This document shows positions 24,781 through 36,885 of a stretch of 64,000 nt of DNA, piece by piece. Positions within the stretch are counted from its first letter, which is position 1. The number at the start of each line of letters is the position of its first letter. The translations under genes and the position numbers were made by a program. Location of the stretch: assembly GCA_019095985.1 (NCBI GenBank), contig CM032666.1:53494320-53558319 (forward strand). The letters are read 5' to 3'. The stretch is from Streblospio benedicti. Taxonomy: Eukaryota > Annelida > Polychaeta > Spionida > Spionidae. Under the pieces are notes generated by a model. That model was not told where the DNA came from. It did not search any database and saw nothing but the letters and a program-made list of their open reading frames with translations.

Positions 24781-26879
24781 GATGTTCCCCTTCTCTAAGC
24801 TGACAATGTGTTGTCGCCGCTCGCCACTAGGTGGCAGCTGGAGCCGGGCGCCACATGAGGGTTGTTGTCATATCGGGGTGCGTTTTGTTTCTGGTTTTCT
24901 GTATGTCCTAAAAGTATGCCTAAAAAGAACTTTTATTGGTATGAAGTATTTTCAGTATAGACTTATAGAACCATTTTTTTATTGAGATACGTTAATCCTT
25001 ATTCATATGGCAATGTTAAACGCAACATTCAGAATTAGTCCTACGTTGATGTGATCAATGAAACTTATTGTCAAAACACTGTATCTCGAGGAACAAATTA
25101 TCAGTGTTTTTTTATCAGTTTGAATGACTAATACTAATGTAAAAAAAAGTAGCTTCAATTTTACATTAGAGACAGTTCACAGTATATTTCATTGCCACAC
25201 ACTACCGTTCACCTGTTGACAGTGCAAGCAAACACAATATTACAACGTGCAATAAACATTATCATTACTGTATCATCGAGATTCACTATTTGGTTAAACA
25301 CATGGAACTTGTTGCAGCTATCTGCACAATCTATATGGCGTATTATCGGATTTATATCATGGCTTCTGGTGGTTGTGATGAATATCTTAACCTTGGCAGT
25401 GTTTCGGACATGTCCAGTGTCTTGGCCAGAGACTAAGTCAGAACATAGATTCATGTCGGCTCCTGCCAATGTTTCAATACATGGGAAATTGTTTATATCA
25501 AAATCCGCTTACTGCGTCATTATGCTATAGCTACCAACTTGGTAATAAGAACTGATAGTTTAATCTTTTTAATATACTATCTCATCACTTAATGATACAG
25601 AAATATGTTAATTCTGGGACCAATTGTTATTTGGGAATGCATGTTAGAAGTGCATCCTGGCAGAAAGCAAATCTACACTTTTGTGGTAAATTCGTTTTAG
25701 ATAACACCAGAGCCTTTTTTATCTTGTAAGATAAGGCAGCAGTTGCTTTTGCTACAGTCGCGTTCACGGTGTAGTTAAGATATGATTTACCTTCCATGAA
25801 ACAGTGTATAATTTGAAACCCCTGTGTTTGTAGTGAAATGACTAAAGCGTCAGCGTTCATCTTTTTTATTCGCCGTGAAAGCTGATAAACTCCACAGCTC
25901 CTAAAATGTCTCTTTACTAAAAGAAATACTGACATTTGTAAGTGTTCTGCAACAAAAATTATGCACTGTAGACGTCTTTATATGCAGACGTCTGAAATGG
26001 TTCCAACAGAGCACTGCATACTCCCCGTGGTGTTCCTTAAGAAGTAACTGTTTTAGCAGTGGACAATGAATGATTATGAACTTATAAAAAGTTAGACCAA
26101 CCACATGGCAGATTCCCCTTCAACCCCATTTCAGAGACAGCAAGCAATTCTGCACTTCAACTAATGTTTCACATCGTTATGAAGAGTAAACATGATATGG
26201 GAACTAAACAAAATCGCTACTACTATGGTTATATTTTATATCTCTTTTTACATACGTTATGCCCGGCACAGATCAATAAAACTTCTGTTTAAAACTGTGC
26301 TGACCCAGTATGCCCGACTGACCCCGATTCGGCTACCAGTAAAGATAACGCCTGCCGTGTGTACAGTCGTTCTTGTCTGCTGGGAAGGAAATGGTTTTAC
26401 GAGCGTGCGAGTGGAGAGCTTTCGACACGAGGGGTTTATCCGTCCTGAACACTGTGTATACACCCGTCAAGAGCTGTTGACCATTGCACTAGCGGAGCTG
26501 TAACTATGTTTATCTCCAAAATCAAACACTGACAACTGTGACGCTGCAACAATATACAGCTCGCGAGGGCGGGGTTCGATCATTGCAAAACGCATAGCAA
26601 ATGAACTAGTGCGCATTCCACAAGTCTGCATGGTGTCACTTGCAAACGTGTAAACCTGGTGATCTATGAGGGACACTTTCCTCAAAAGTTTCTCTGGTTT
26701 TTACTGTACTAATAGTGTCAATCAGTGCTTCAGAGAAGTCGCACCTTCGTTTAGAGAGGAAGTGCTAACGACCAACCACCAAAAGTGACCGCCAAACGTG
26801 GAAATATATCAACTATTTGACAACTGCGTAGATCTATCGAAGTGCCACTTTGAAGTGCAGCTAACTCGCCAGTGGTCCG
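24781..26879. other. Upstream intergenic DNA of the POU gene, no feature
   Basis: AT-rich, without CpG islands, strong motifs or exon-like ORFs. Confidence 0.5.
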
Positions 26880-27660
26880 TGGCCTGAAAGCTCCAATAAA
26901 CACGATCCATTCTGCTATTTAATCGCTGCCTCACTCCCGTGATTGTTTTACATCATCAAATTACCGATCCATTAACTGCTTAATTAAAACGCACAGGTTG
27001 TAAACTGTAGTTCAAGGGCCGGTCATGATCACGCTGGCTTGGAGAGTGTTCTTTGAAGTAGCCGGCCCCCAGAGAACCGCAGGCCCGTGGGTGCATGCGC
27101 CGGACAAACGTTTACGTGACAATCCAGGTAAGCCCTGCTCGGTCACGGCCCAGCGGGCGTGATCACGAGAGGCGGGAGTCGGATTCGCCGTGCTTGCGAT
27201 AAGTCCCGATAAGCTACAAAGCGGTTCGCCTAGCCGACGCTTCACGCTCCACGGCAGAGCCAATATCTCGATTCGGCGTGGCGATAATGAGAGAGATACG
27301 CGTGGTAAAAACGTACGCTTAAGGGGGCGGGGGGTCCACTTGCCTGACCTCTCACGGCTGACCTTTTTTGTGCGACACCTAATTGGTTTGTGAGGTAATA
27401 CTGGCGGCTGTATGATGGAGATGGCTCGTTCAGCGTTTTGAAAGGCGTATGATTGACTGCGGTGCTGCGAAAGAGTCTCGCCCGGTGGCCCACGCTGAAT
27501 GAAACGCGACCCGGGGACTTTCGCGTGGCATAACATTGAACTATTAGTCATAATATAAGTAGATTATTGATGCTTAGTTTGCTGATGACAAATAATGCCA
27601 ATTATTGGCTGACGGGGGAGTGCGTTTTTGCCCGGAATCACACAGGTTGCGTTCATTCTC
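26880..27660. promoter_or_regulatory. CpG-rich candidate enhancer 2.6-3.4 kb upstream of the POU gene
   Basis: High-complexity, CpG-rich block with TAATTAAAACG, CACCTAATTGG and GTGACAATCC. ORFs on both strands overlap (the longest, 27012-27551 minus, 179 codons) and have no domain; they reflect GC content. Regulatory role inferred from position and composition. Confidence 0.35.
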
Positions 27661-28439
27661 TGTGAGAGCTACAAAATGTGAAGTGGTATTTGTGCGAGTG
27701 GTTTTTGTTTGTGTCCTGGATGATTGTCACCTGTTGTGTAGTGCGGAATAGTTTATTGCTGTAATTATGACTAATGTCTCAATTTATCCGCGCAGTGTGC
27801 TTTGGCATTAATGCTCGATGAGTTATTGTTTTTTCTTGTTGTTTTGTTATATTTTTGTGCACGTGTTTTCTGTTTTGTTTTTGTTTTTTGTTTTGTGTGT
27901 CTTTTTTCTCTTCCACTTTATGAATAACACATATACACCCACAGACGTGAATACTTTCATACAGGAGGCTATAGTAGTTTTGACCATTGTATTATACAAA
28001 CATGTATATACTAATTTATCTTCTACATATTTGTGCTGACTATAAAGCAGATTGCAACTGTACATGTATTTACACATAGTAGTACAGGTATTGAGTACTA
28101 CCCTATGTTACAATTTTATCATCCAGAAGATGTGTCTATATAAGACACGAAATATAGATATATTCATTAAAAATAATCGTTGACTCAAATGCTAGTAGTT
28201 TATGTCCATACACCAACTGATTGAATTCCCACACACTAGGCCATAGTAACATCCTGCTATGTCTCTTGTCAAACGCACTTGCCCGCACGCAGGGTCAGTG
28301 GGTTCAAATATTTGAAACATTTATCTGTCCATTTTCAGTCAAACAACCCTGGCTGCATCCAACCCCTTTTTCCACATCAAACGACATTTATGTCATCACC
28401 CATACATTTTCAAACCACTTAGGGACATCGTTTTGCTAA

Positions 28440-28900
28440 CGTCTAATCAAAGTCAATCAGAAGAGGCCGTCTTTTTCTATTAGCCCTGTTTGGTCGCGAG
28501 GAGTCCGAACTCAAACCGCAAATTACAGACGATATTCGGCCATCAAATCAAAGCCTCTCTAACAAAGTTTGACAAGAGGTGGCACAAGATATGTAATTGA
28601 TATTGCCGATTGGAGCATCTCTGCAGCAAGTGTTTTGACAAAGGAGTGGTCACTTAAGGGAGCAGGGCCGTCTTTAATTAGAGGATCCCCTGGACAAAAG
28701 TCGGGTGCTAGCAGACGATCTTAATCACTGGTTTGGGTGACAAAAGAGTCGGGTCTGGGGAGGGCCAATATGTGTTTCTCCTCTACTTATGTCTGAGATA
28801 CGGCTGCGCCAGGACATTTGGGAAATCTCATCAGGTTGTAATTAAATGGTGGTACCTAATTATTTGCGTGTGCTTCGGGTGAAAGTAACATCACCTCAAA
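28440..28900. promoter_or_regulatory. Candidate conserved noncoding block upstream of the POU gene
   Basis: Non-repetitive, no coding frame, with repeated internal motifs: GACAAAAGTCGGGT near 28693 and GACAAAAGAGTCGGGT near 28740, plus CAGACGATAT (28526-28535) and CAGACGATCT (about 28712), relatives of the CAGACGACAA motif. Homeodomain cores TTTAATTAGAGG and GTAATTAAATGG are present. Confidence 0.35.
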
Positions 28901-29859
28901 CAATATTTCGTACGGTACTTGATAAGGTTTTCTGTGTTGGAGTTGTTTCAAAAACTTGTGTTATGTTGTGGTTTAAATTCTTCTGGGTATAAACACATCT
29001 TATACGGGCCTGCACTTTACAATGTCATAATGATATTGGCAATGCATAAAGACATGCTGAACATGGTCAACACATTAACAGCATTTAGATGTGTAAATTA
29101 GATCTTGACAAAATCACTTAGCTTCCACCCAGACCATGCCTGCCATCTTTAAGATTTAAATGCCATCACTTTCCCTGACCTTCCTCACACCTTTGATGTT
29201 TAAACTTCTCGACTCATTCTTTCCCTAACCGCGTAATAATAGCGTTGATGTTTTGTGGTTTTATAGCACCCAATGTATCTTTTTTCTCCGTCTACCATAG
29301 TTCATTTTCTATAGAGGAATGTTGAATTGAATTAAAATGATAGTTAAACTAACACTCTCTAAACTGCCTTAATAGTTTTACGACTTGCTAAAACTATGTG
29401 AAACCTCCCTTATCTTGGTGCGGTACCAGTTCGGGAATTCATCTGCCTGGGAAGCACCTTGCCGTGCCTAGAAGTGAACCCTGTAATCACGCACTCTGGG
29501 GACAGACTCTTCATTTCAGCACCTCTAATTATTTACCTCTATCCTGGTAGAACTTATATGACTATGTAGCGGTGAATTCTTTTGATTGAGATGAGCTCAG
29601 CAAGAGGTTTAAAATGCTAATGCCCGTGCTTGTTTTTTTATTGCAACTATAGACTAGACAACTGGGAAGATGTATGAAATGTTTACTTTTAGTATGTAAA
29701 ATGCGGTTTTGATGGACTTCCGGGGAGCAGCGATCACAGAACACCAGGACATTGGCACAGACACGTTCTCTGGGAGAATAATGTAGAATTGAATAGTGTT
29801 TTATTTATTGTATTGCATTGAGTATAATAATTTGTGCATGGAACGGGTGGAGATGGTGT

Positions 29860-30080
29860 TTTATGTATCTGATTCATGGAATCACGACATGGAAAACGGA
29901 CACGGAACTTGAGACATGAGTCATGGGGCATGGGACAGATCCAAGCTAGAGGGCTTAGGACTCGGGGACATTGAATTTGGAACACGGGACATGGGACTTT
30001 GTATAGATGGAATGTTGTACATGGGGAACGAGATATGAGATACTAACATGGAACACATGACATGGGACTTGGGTCCAAGT
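29860..30080. repeat. Degenerate ACATGGGACTT-type minisatellite
   Basis: About ten irregular units built on GACATGG-GAC (CACGACATGGAAAACGG, GACACGGAAC, GGGGCATGGGACAG, AACACGGGACATGGGAC, GACATGGGACTTGGG). Old tandem array, strongly diverged. Confidence 0.65.
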
Positions 30081-31299
30081 CGAGCAATTGAAGATTTAAG
30101 TCAACAATACCTACACATAAATAGCTCTGTTCGAATCCTTCTGGATTATATATATTTCCACTGAAGTTTGAGCTGCATATAGATTTCTTGTCTCTTTATG
30201 CATTTCTGATAATGTTCAGTGCAAGTCAATGCAAATATAACCACGTGGTTGTAGTATCGTTTAGATGTTACGACAGAATGCGCTAAAATATTTATGATAT
30301 TCACGCCTCTAGTGGTCCGTGCTCTAAGGACAGAATGTGGATTTCATTTCAAATTCTAATAAGTTGTAACTATCGTGGCCCGTAAAAAGGTGAAATGTTT
30401 ATTGCCTCTGATCTAACGGCATCAAACGGTTGTTAGCTTGGCACGCGACTGGTGAAAAATAAGAAATATATCACAACGGTATAGTTCAAACGCACGTGAT
30501 TTGCACAAAATGGCCGCTTATAAATATCGCCATGTTTGTTGGATGGTGTAAACGTACACGTGCTATAAGAGTATAGCGTCTACAGCGATGTGGACCAAAA
30601 CTTGTGGACTGTGCACAAAAAACTACATGCGTACACTCTAGCTGATTTTTTTTTTCTTTCTATATACATGTACTATAGAGGGACTAATGTGCAGTCTGGC
30701 CTATTTAGAGCATTTATTGGAGCCTTACATTTGAACGTGGATTTACGTAGAACATAGCTGGTTACAAGCTCGAAACAAATGTTGAAGATCCATGCAGTAT
30801 TGGACTATAGAGAATGCCACAACATTAATATTGTTTGTGAACACATTCAGTAAACTGTGTGCTGTTGTGGATTTCTCTGCTTCCAGGGGCGTCACTGTCA
30901 AATAGACCGGGTGGCACATGTTCAAACACTTTTTTGCTAAATTTTGTCATTTTTTGGCTCCATTTTGATACATTTCAAATTCTAGAAATCTTGGTCACAT
31001 GATGAAATTGTCATTTGACCCTGTAACAGTTTCACATACTTATTATATAGCCTCTGACTTCATTGGACATTTTGGTCCACACACAAAAAAATCGCTCATG
31101 ACAACAAAGCAGCTAGCTACCACCACCCAAACCGTCCGTGGGTCCAACAACCACCGTAAGCCCTCATCACTTTTAATGAAATTCAATATCCCCACAATCC
31201 CCTCCCCAGACGCTCACATTTCAAGAGACACCCCTCTCTTTCTAGTCAAAACGTCAACGCGCAAATTTTAATCACACCGGTTATAATTCAGCCCCCTGC

Positions 31300-31760
31300 A
31301 TCAGATAGCCGTTGTTGACGCTTTCAGCCGACAGGCGGCGCTCTATCACGCGCGTCACGTCTGACGTGCGCGTTCAAGTCCCGGAAGCGGACACGCCGAG
31401 ATGAAAGTCGCTTGGCGCTTTCGTCTGACCCTCTTTTATCGCTCGGCCACGATTTATCGGCTCTCTTCACCCCTTCGCCATTCGTTTCTTGGAGCGGGCA
31501 GAGTCACCAGAGGGACGGGTCTTAAGTGCTGACGTCACCTGATAGCGCATGCGCCGTTATCGGCGGAACTCGCTTGTCCAACGCGGGGCTGATGCGGCAT
31601 CCATCAACCTCCGGCCGGCGCACGCCACTTTTGTGGTTCTTATCGGCCGAGAAACCGAGTCTCCCCCGCGGGACGTTGAATATTCATTTACATTATGCGC
31701 ACACGGCGATATCTCGTCTTGAAATCGCCGTTTTTCAACGTGTTTGTTTAAAATGCAGCC
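31300..31760. promoter_or_regulatory. CpG island with CRE, NRF1 and ETS-type sites
   Basis: A strongly CpG-rich block 7 kb upstream of the POU start. A perfect TGACGTCA lies at 31530-31537 and the NRF1 palindrome GCGCATGCGC at 31545-31554, with CCCGGAAGCGG (ETS-type) near 31380. The combination is typical of a broad CpG promoter. No recognisable exon adjoins it: it may be a distal promoter of the POU locus, a promoter of a noncoding RNA, or an enhancer. Confidence 0.4.
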
Positions 31761-32559
31761 ATCTTTTTTCTAGCCTTGAAACTTTGCTTCACAAAGACGG
31801 CTTCTTCTTTATTAGAGCATGCCTGTGAATGATGCTGAGTGAAATGGCTGTAGTATACCAAGTAACGACAAAGTACACTCCAGAAAGCACATGATTTTTT
31901 ATCAGGTAAGATAGAATGCACGACAAGTAGTGATTTTTTTTACTGTTGAAGGAAAAGTTTCGAGTAAGAAGTTCTCAGAAAGCAACTGCCGCCTTATCTA
32001 GGCCGACATATATCCAGCGTGAAAAACGCGCACGCGCCCACACGTGCACATGGATGCACAAACTGCGCATGCATGTGTAGGCCTACTATCAAACATTTCA
32101 GTGCTCTGAAACTTACTGTTGGATATTTAAGGCTCCCATCTTTAATGGTTTTAAAACTTACCTTTATACCTCATTAAGATGAATATGTATAGGTCTATAT
32201 AGGCTGCCTTTAAAAACAATATATCTGGAACATAAAAGTTGCTGCTTAGCGGAATATTGTGCATTGGAAAGGGGTTACATATACTGCATCTTCATATAAC
32301 TATCTCCAGGTGCTATCTCCTAGCACCATAAAACTTATTAAAATTAATATAGCTGAAGTGTATTTCCGACTGAAAAGGCTGAAATAAGGAACTATCACAC
32401 AAACTGCCTACAATGGTGACACATTTACTATTGGTGTAATTCACACAAGAATGGACTTCAAGTAATTACGCCAACGACATTAGTGACACACCAAAGCGAC
32501 AAAGAAATTTGAGCAAAGCTCGAGACAGAGGGCCACATATGTGCCGAGCCTTTACTTAC

Positions 32560-33180
32560 TAACTTGATCAAGCGTTTAATAGCACTAGTGACCGCGCAAT
32601 GACCACCCAGCAATCCCTCATGCTACTTTCACGTGTGACTTAATTTCTGCTATAATTAATTTGTGTGATCAGCGTTATCCTCGCGTGGTACGTTCATTTG
32701 TAGCCACCACCCCCTATGTTCTCGACGGCTAATGAAATTATGCAAATTATATGCAAATTAAGCGTCGGGGAATCCCGAGAAAATCCCTTCGCCAAAAGCC
32801 CCGGATGAGCGTTGGACCAGAGCAGGCGAGATCCCTTCTTCTGTGGTCAGCATTAGCCGTGGGTCACTGATTTACATCTCTTTTACGGGATTTAGACAAA
32901 ACGCTTCTGCCATTGAAGTGGCCACGCACAAAGCTCCTGGATTATCGCCCAGTGGAAGATATGGAGAGGCCGCCGCAGCCGACACATGCATCATTTTTCG
33001 CTTTAAGTGTTACGCCGTGGATTTGATGGTCGCGGTCAACGGGTCAACAGCGCACAAAGTCCCGCGTACTATAAAACACACTGGCTCAAAATGATGCACG
33101 GACATTTTATAGCCGCCGTATTAATAAATGGGCCGCTATAAAAGAGAGGTATGAATTGTGAAAACATTGGTTTTTATAAT
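32560..33180. promoter_or_regulatory. Candidate POU-responsive enhancer with paired octamers
   Basis: Two consensus octamers ATGCAAAT at 32740-32747 and 32751-32758, start to start 11 bp apart, which puts both on the same face of the helix. TAATGAAATTA, a homeodomain-type site, directly precedes them. The surrounding 600 bp is high-complexity and CpG-containing, and a TATAAAAG lies near 33137. POU III factors bind this octamer, and autoregulation of POU III genes is known (fly vvl), so an autoregulatory enhancer of the gene 8.4 kb away is a reasonable inference. Confidence 0.45.
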
Positions 33181-33604
33181 AATTGAGACTTGGTCAGTTG
33201 GTCAGCACGACGCACACGTGCGTGGAGACTATTGATGATGAGAGGAAGACCAAGAACTTTTTTTTAACAGCATGACCAACAATGTGCTTCTATACAAGAA
33301 GTATGGGTGACATGGGTGTTTAGAAATAGCAGAATTCTGGTTCCAACGGTTTTCTTGTCGTGGCCTTCTGGTTAATGACCCGTTTTGAATATTATTTTAT
33401 CATTGAGTGTGTGAATAACTTCCTGCTTTGGGCTGGATCTCATGGTGGTTGTTTCAGAGGATTTTACATTTCTAAATTGACACGGCGACACGTCTCTTTC
33501 AAGTCGAGTCACTTTTACCTACAAAATCGACACATTTAAATCTTCTTTTCTGTGGACAAAAGCCACGCCATAATTTCGTCTATGTTGATATGGTATTACA
33601 TATG

Positions 33605-33700
33605 CTTGTGCTTCTGTGGCCGAGTTGATAGGGAGATAGACGGGCGACCAGAAGGTTGTATTTTCGATTCCCTGTCGGGTCTGGTGGTGGGTGTTGAGCA
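33605..33700 (+). mobile_element. tRNA-derived SINE fragment
   Basis: TGGCCGAGTTGATAGG resembles a tRNA A box and TTTTCGATTCC a B box, about 45 bp apart, followed by GGTCTGGTGG. The fragment is not a functional tRNA: no acceptor stem or anticodon loop can be folded convincingly. Confidence 0.5.
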
Positions 33701-34671
33701 AACTCATCCCTAACTAGATGCACACGGCTCCGTGACACCTACACGTTAAATAGGTACAGGTAATTGGGTTGAAATAGTAGGTGATTAATTGTGTGAGTGA
33801 TTAGCATTGTGCGCTCAATGTGCTGCAGATTCAAGTGTGTGAAATGATCGATTGATCTACAAGTGTGCCAATGACCTGGTGTAAAATATAAAATCGTGAG
33901 AGCAGGACTTGGATCACGACTATAAAACCACATTTGCATGCATGCATGCATTATTTGTCTTAAAAGTCTTCCGAAGAGTATCACACGGTATACAGGTACC
34001 TTGTTCTTTGACAGAAGCAAACCCATCGTTGATAAATCGATCATAGGCCGACCCAGAAAACACGCCATACAATTTCCCACCATATACAAGAGACCATCAT
34101 CATACTTTCGCGCTCTTAGGTGGATTTGAATGAAAACTAACTCACTTAAAACATACGCACCAAACTCCCACTGCGAAATCATGGATCTATCATTGCACGA
34201 TACATCTCTTATTGTGCTCAATATAAAAGTATAATATACTTGACTGCACTGTAGGCTAAACGGGACACATTGTTTTAGCTACTTTACCGGTAAAAGTGAC
34301 CCATTTGAATATATTTAGCTATCATGGAAACCTGTGACACATACATACATTGTATTTCCTATATATAGACATCACATTAAAGATATAACCCCGGATCTGT
34401 TAGAAATAAGTGAATTCACAAGAGACACAGCACGTGATTTCAGACTCCAAGTAAGACCTTCAAAGTCAGAGATGAATTAAAGCTATCACAAGTGATACTA
34501 TTACTGGGAATTAAAGCTATCACATGTATGTTTATGAACTAAGACTATTACCGGAGATAAAGTTTGTCATGTATATATATAAAGCAGCTAACAATGCATA
34601 AACGTTTCACATGACATCCGCCATGTCTGTCTAAAGCCTTAGGCCCAACCCGCAGTCCTGCTTCCCTACTG

Positions 34672-34780
34672 TCTCTCTACTGCCAACACCTCAAGGAAAC
34701 CGTGGGGATCAGTGCGCGTCCAGTGCTGCAAAAGTGCCGTGAAAGCACAGTTTTCAGGCAGTACGGAGGCAGTAGAGAGA
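34672..34780. repeat. 109-bp inverted-repeat element
   Basis: Arms of 13 bases (34672-34684, CTCTCTACTGCC core; 34768-34780, GGCAGTAGAGAG core) enclose 83 bp that contain a second smaller stem (GTGCTGC / GCACAG region). Possibly a small MITE; no second copy found in the window. Confidence 0.35.
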
Positions 34781-35099
34781 GTTGACATGCAAAACTGTCT
34801 CTATGGTCATTTAAATAGTAGCCTGACCGTAGCTATATACAGTACGGAGCCTGTGTGGAGCTAATAGGCCTACGTCAAGCTTTACGTTAAAATTACCTGT
34901 AGTCAAGCAGATACAAAAAGATCATGTCAAAATGCCCGCACTGCTGATTGTAACCACAGGCTTAATTTGGTTTATACCAGTAGTATAATCGTAGTTTAGT
35001 TAGTTCATATATCATTAAACCTTGATTGTCTAATCTTCATAAATCTTTCACAGGTATATAGTTTCAATGTCCAGGCTTTTTTCCACGGCTACCTATCCG

Positions 35100-35620
35100 T
35101 GACCACGTGATTTTGTCATGGATATGCCACGCCACTGTCACCAGAGCCCGACCGTGCCTTTTCCGCCACCAACTGCACTTCCAGCAGACGATAATTCCTC
35201 ATCAGAATTGCAAAGCATATGCAGTGTCAATCCGCTGTGGAAGGTTTGTGGCTATTTGAGGAATTGTTTGGACGATATGGATCACAAGAGGTGAGGCTGG
35301 GAATCTAATTAAAGCGAGCCGTTGACTTGTGGTGGGGGCATCGCTGTCATCTCCAGCCTGATGCTGATGACACTGACGCGACGAGGCCCAAAGTCAGACG
35401 ACAAAAGTAGCAGCCGGGATAAAGTCCGAAAATGACGAGGCATTTAGCATGTTTAAACGAGCTGGGAGCTCCGGCTTGGCTGGGTATGTTACACACATTG
35501 ACGTTTGTGGTGGTGGAGGATTCCGGTTGGTGAAGTTAAAGCCAGAACCGGAAAATTGTGGTGAATTTTGGTGGAATTCCTGGATGAAATTTGACGATGA
35601 AATCGTATAGGCGACCACGT
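35100..35620. promoter_or_regulatory. Candidate enhancer block with a CAGACGACAA site
   Basis: High-complexity sequence without an open frame, with CAGACGACAA at 35395-35404 and the one-mismatch CAGACGATAA at 35185-35194. Also TCTAATTAAAGCG (homeodomain core). About 11 kb upstream of the POU start; regulatory role inferred. Confidence 0.35.
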
Positions 35621-36489
35621 ATAGATACGTAAATGTGAGCCTCTTTTTTGTATGAGTGGGAAATGGGAAACATAGCCTAATTTAATTGTAGTCTATCTTG
35701 ATAACCATTGTCTCGATATTGGTTCAGTAGAAACTTACCTACGGCACTTGAATGTTGATGTGACAACCGAATACACCTTTTATCCTGGATTGAATGCTGT
35801 CGTATAAAATCGTTTGGTTGTATTGATCATAACGTACACGTGCACACACTACACTTCCCTATCCACTGAATCATACAGCTTTCTGGTAAGTTCATCACTA
35901 AACCAACGCAACGGAACACACGTAATCGCTCTGATATAAGAAATTCTCAAGTCATAAACCGCCAAACACAACATAACAATTTAAACAACTTAAACACCGG
36001 CCCTATAAATTCAAGCCATGCAACCACCACACGGCGAGCCAACATGACATGACTGAGTTTGAAGCCCAGAGTCGCTCCCATTTTATAGTCGCACCTCCAC
36101 ATTAGGCATACACCAGAGGTGGGCAATATCGTCTGACGCACACCCGGGGATTTGCGCTTCTCATTGCCAGCCAGAAATGAAGGTTTGTCCTGTATGCGAT
36201 TTGCACATATTGCGCATTTTGCCGTCCAAGACCCCTTCCCTCCATCGCGTCATCCAACGTAAACGTATACAGCTGCAGCGGCGATTTACCATATTGTAGC
36301 GAACACGGACTTGATGCTCCAAGACAATCTGTAAACCCTATGCATATATGCATACATGGAAGGCAGCTAAAGCAACATCTGCAAAATATGGTTTATTTTC
36401 TGCATGTTCTGAACATTTACGCGTGCAAGCTTTTTTTCCCTCTGCTACTTCTCATTTATAAAATAAAGATTTGCATGTTATAGATTTCA

Positions 36490-36665
36490 ACTACAATAGA
36501 CCACCCAATGCCTGGTTTCAAGTGGTCTCAATAGAGAGGTGGTCTCTGTATGGAGGTTCACACTGCGTGGTCTCTTTATGAAGGGGTTGGACTTATACCG
36601 GTTGGTCTCACTCGAAAGATGGTCTTAATTGGAGACTCTGTTGTGTCTTGATTGAGACCTAATTA
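36490..36665. repeat. GACC-type dispersed short tandem units
   Basis: Clear run of the family unit in one orientation: AAGTGGTCTCAATAGAGAG, GTGGTCTCTGTATGGAGG, GTGGTCTCTTTATGAAGG, TTGGTCTCACTCGAAAG, ATGGTCTTAATTGGAG. It is the most regular example in the window and lies just past the DCST1 stop codon. Confidence 0.65.
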
Positions 36666-36885
36666 AAAGTGCTCCTTAGATGAAAGAAGCCAATGATCTA
36701 GGGTAACGCCGGCTGAATCGATTTGTAACAGAAAAGTCTGGGTCTCGTGATGCAACAGAAAGAGTGAGAGCTGAAAATCAAAACACAATTGGGTGGGTTT
36801 GTTATAATTTATTTGATATCTTATTTATTAATACTAATGAATATATCGCACAATGATATCAACCCCCTAAGCACGGTCCACATGC

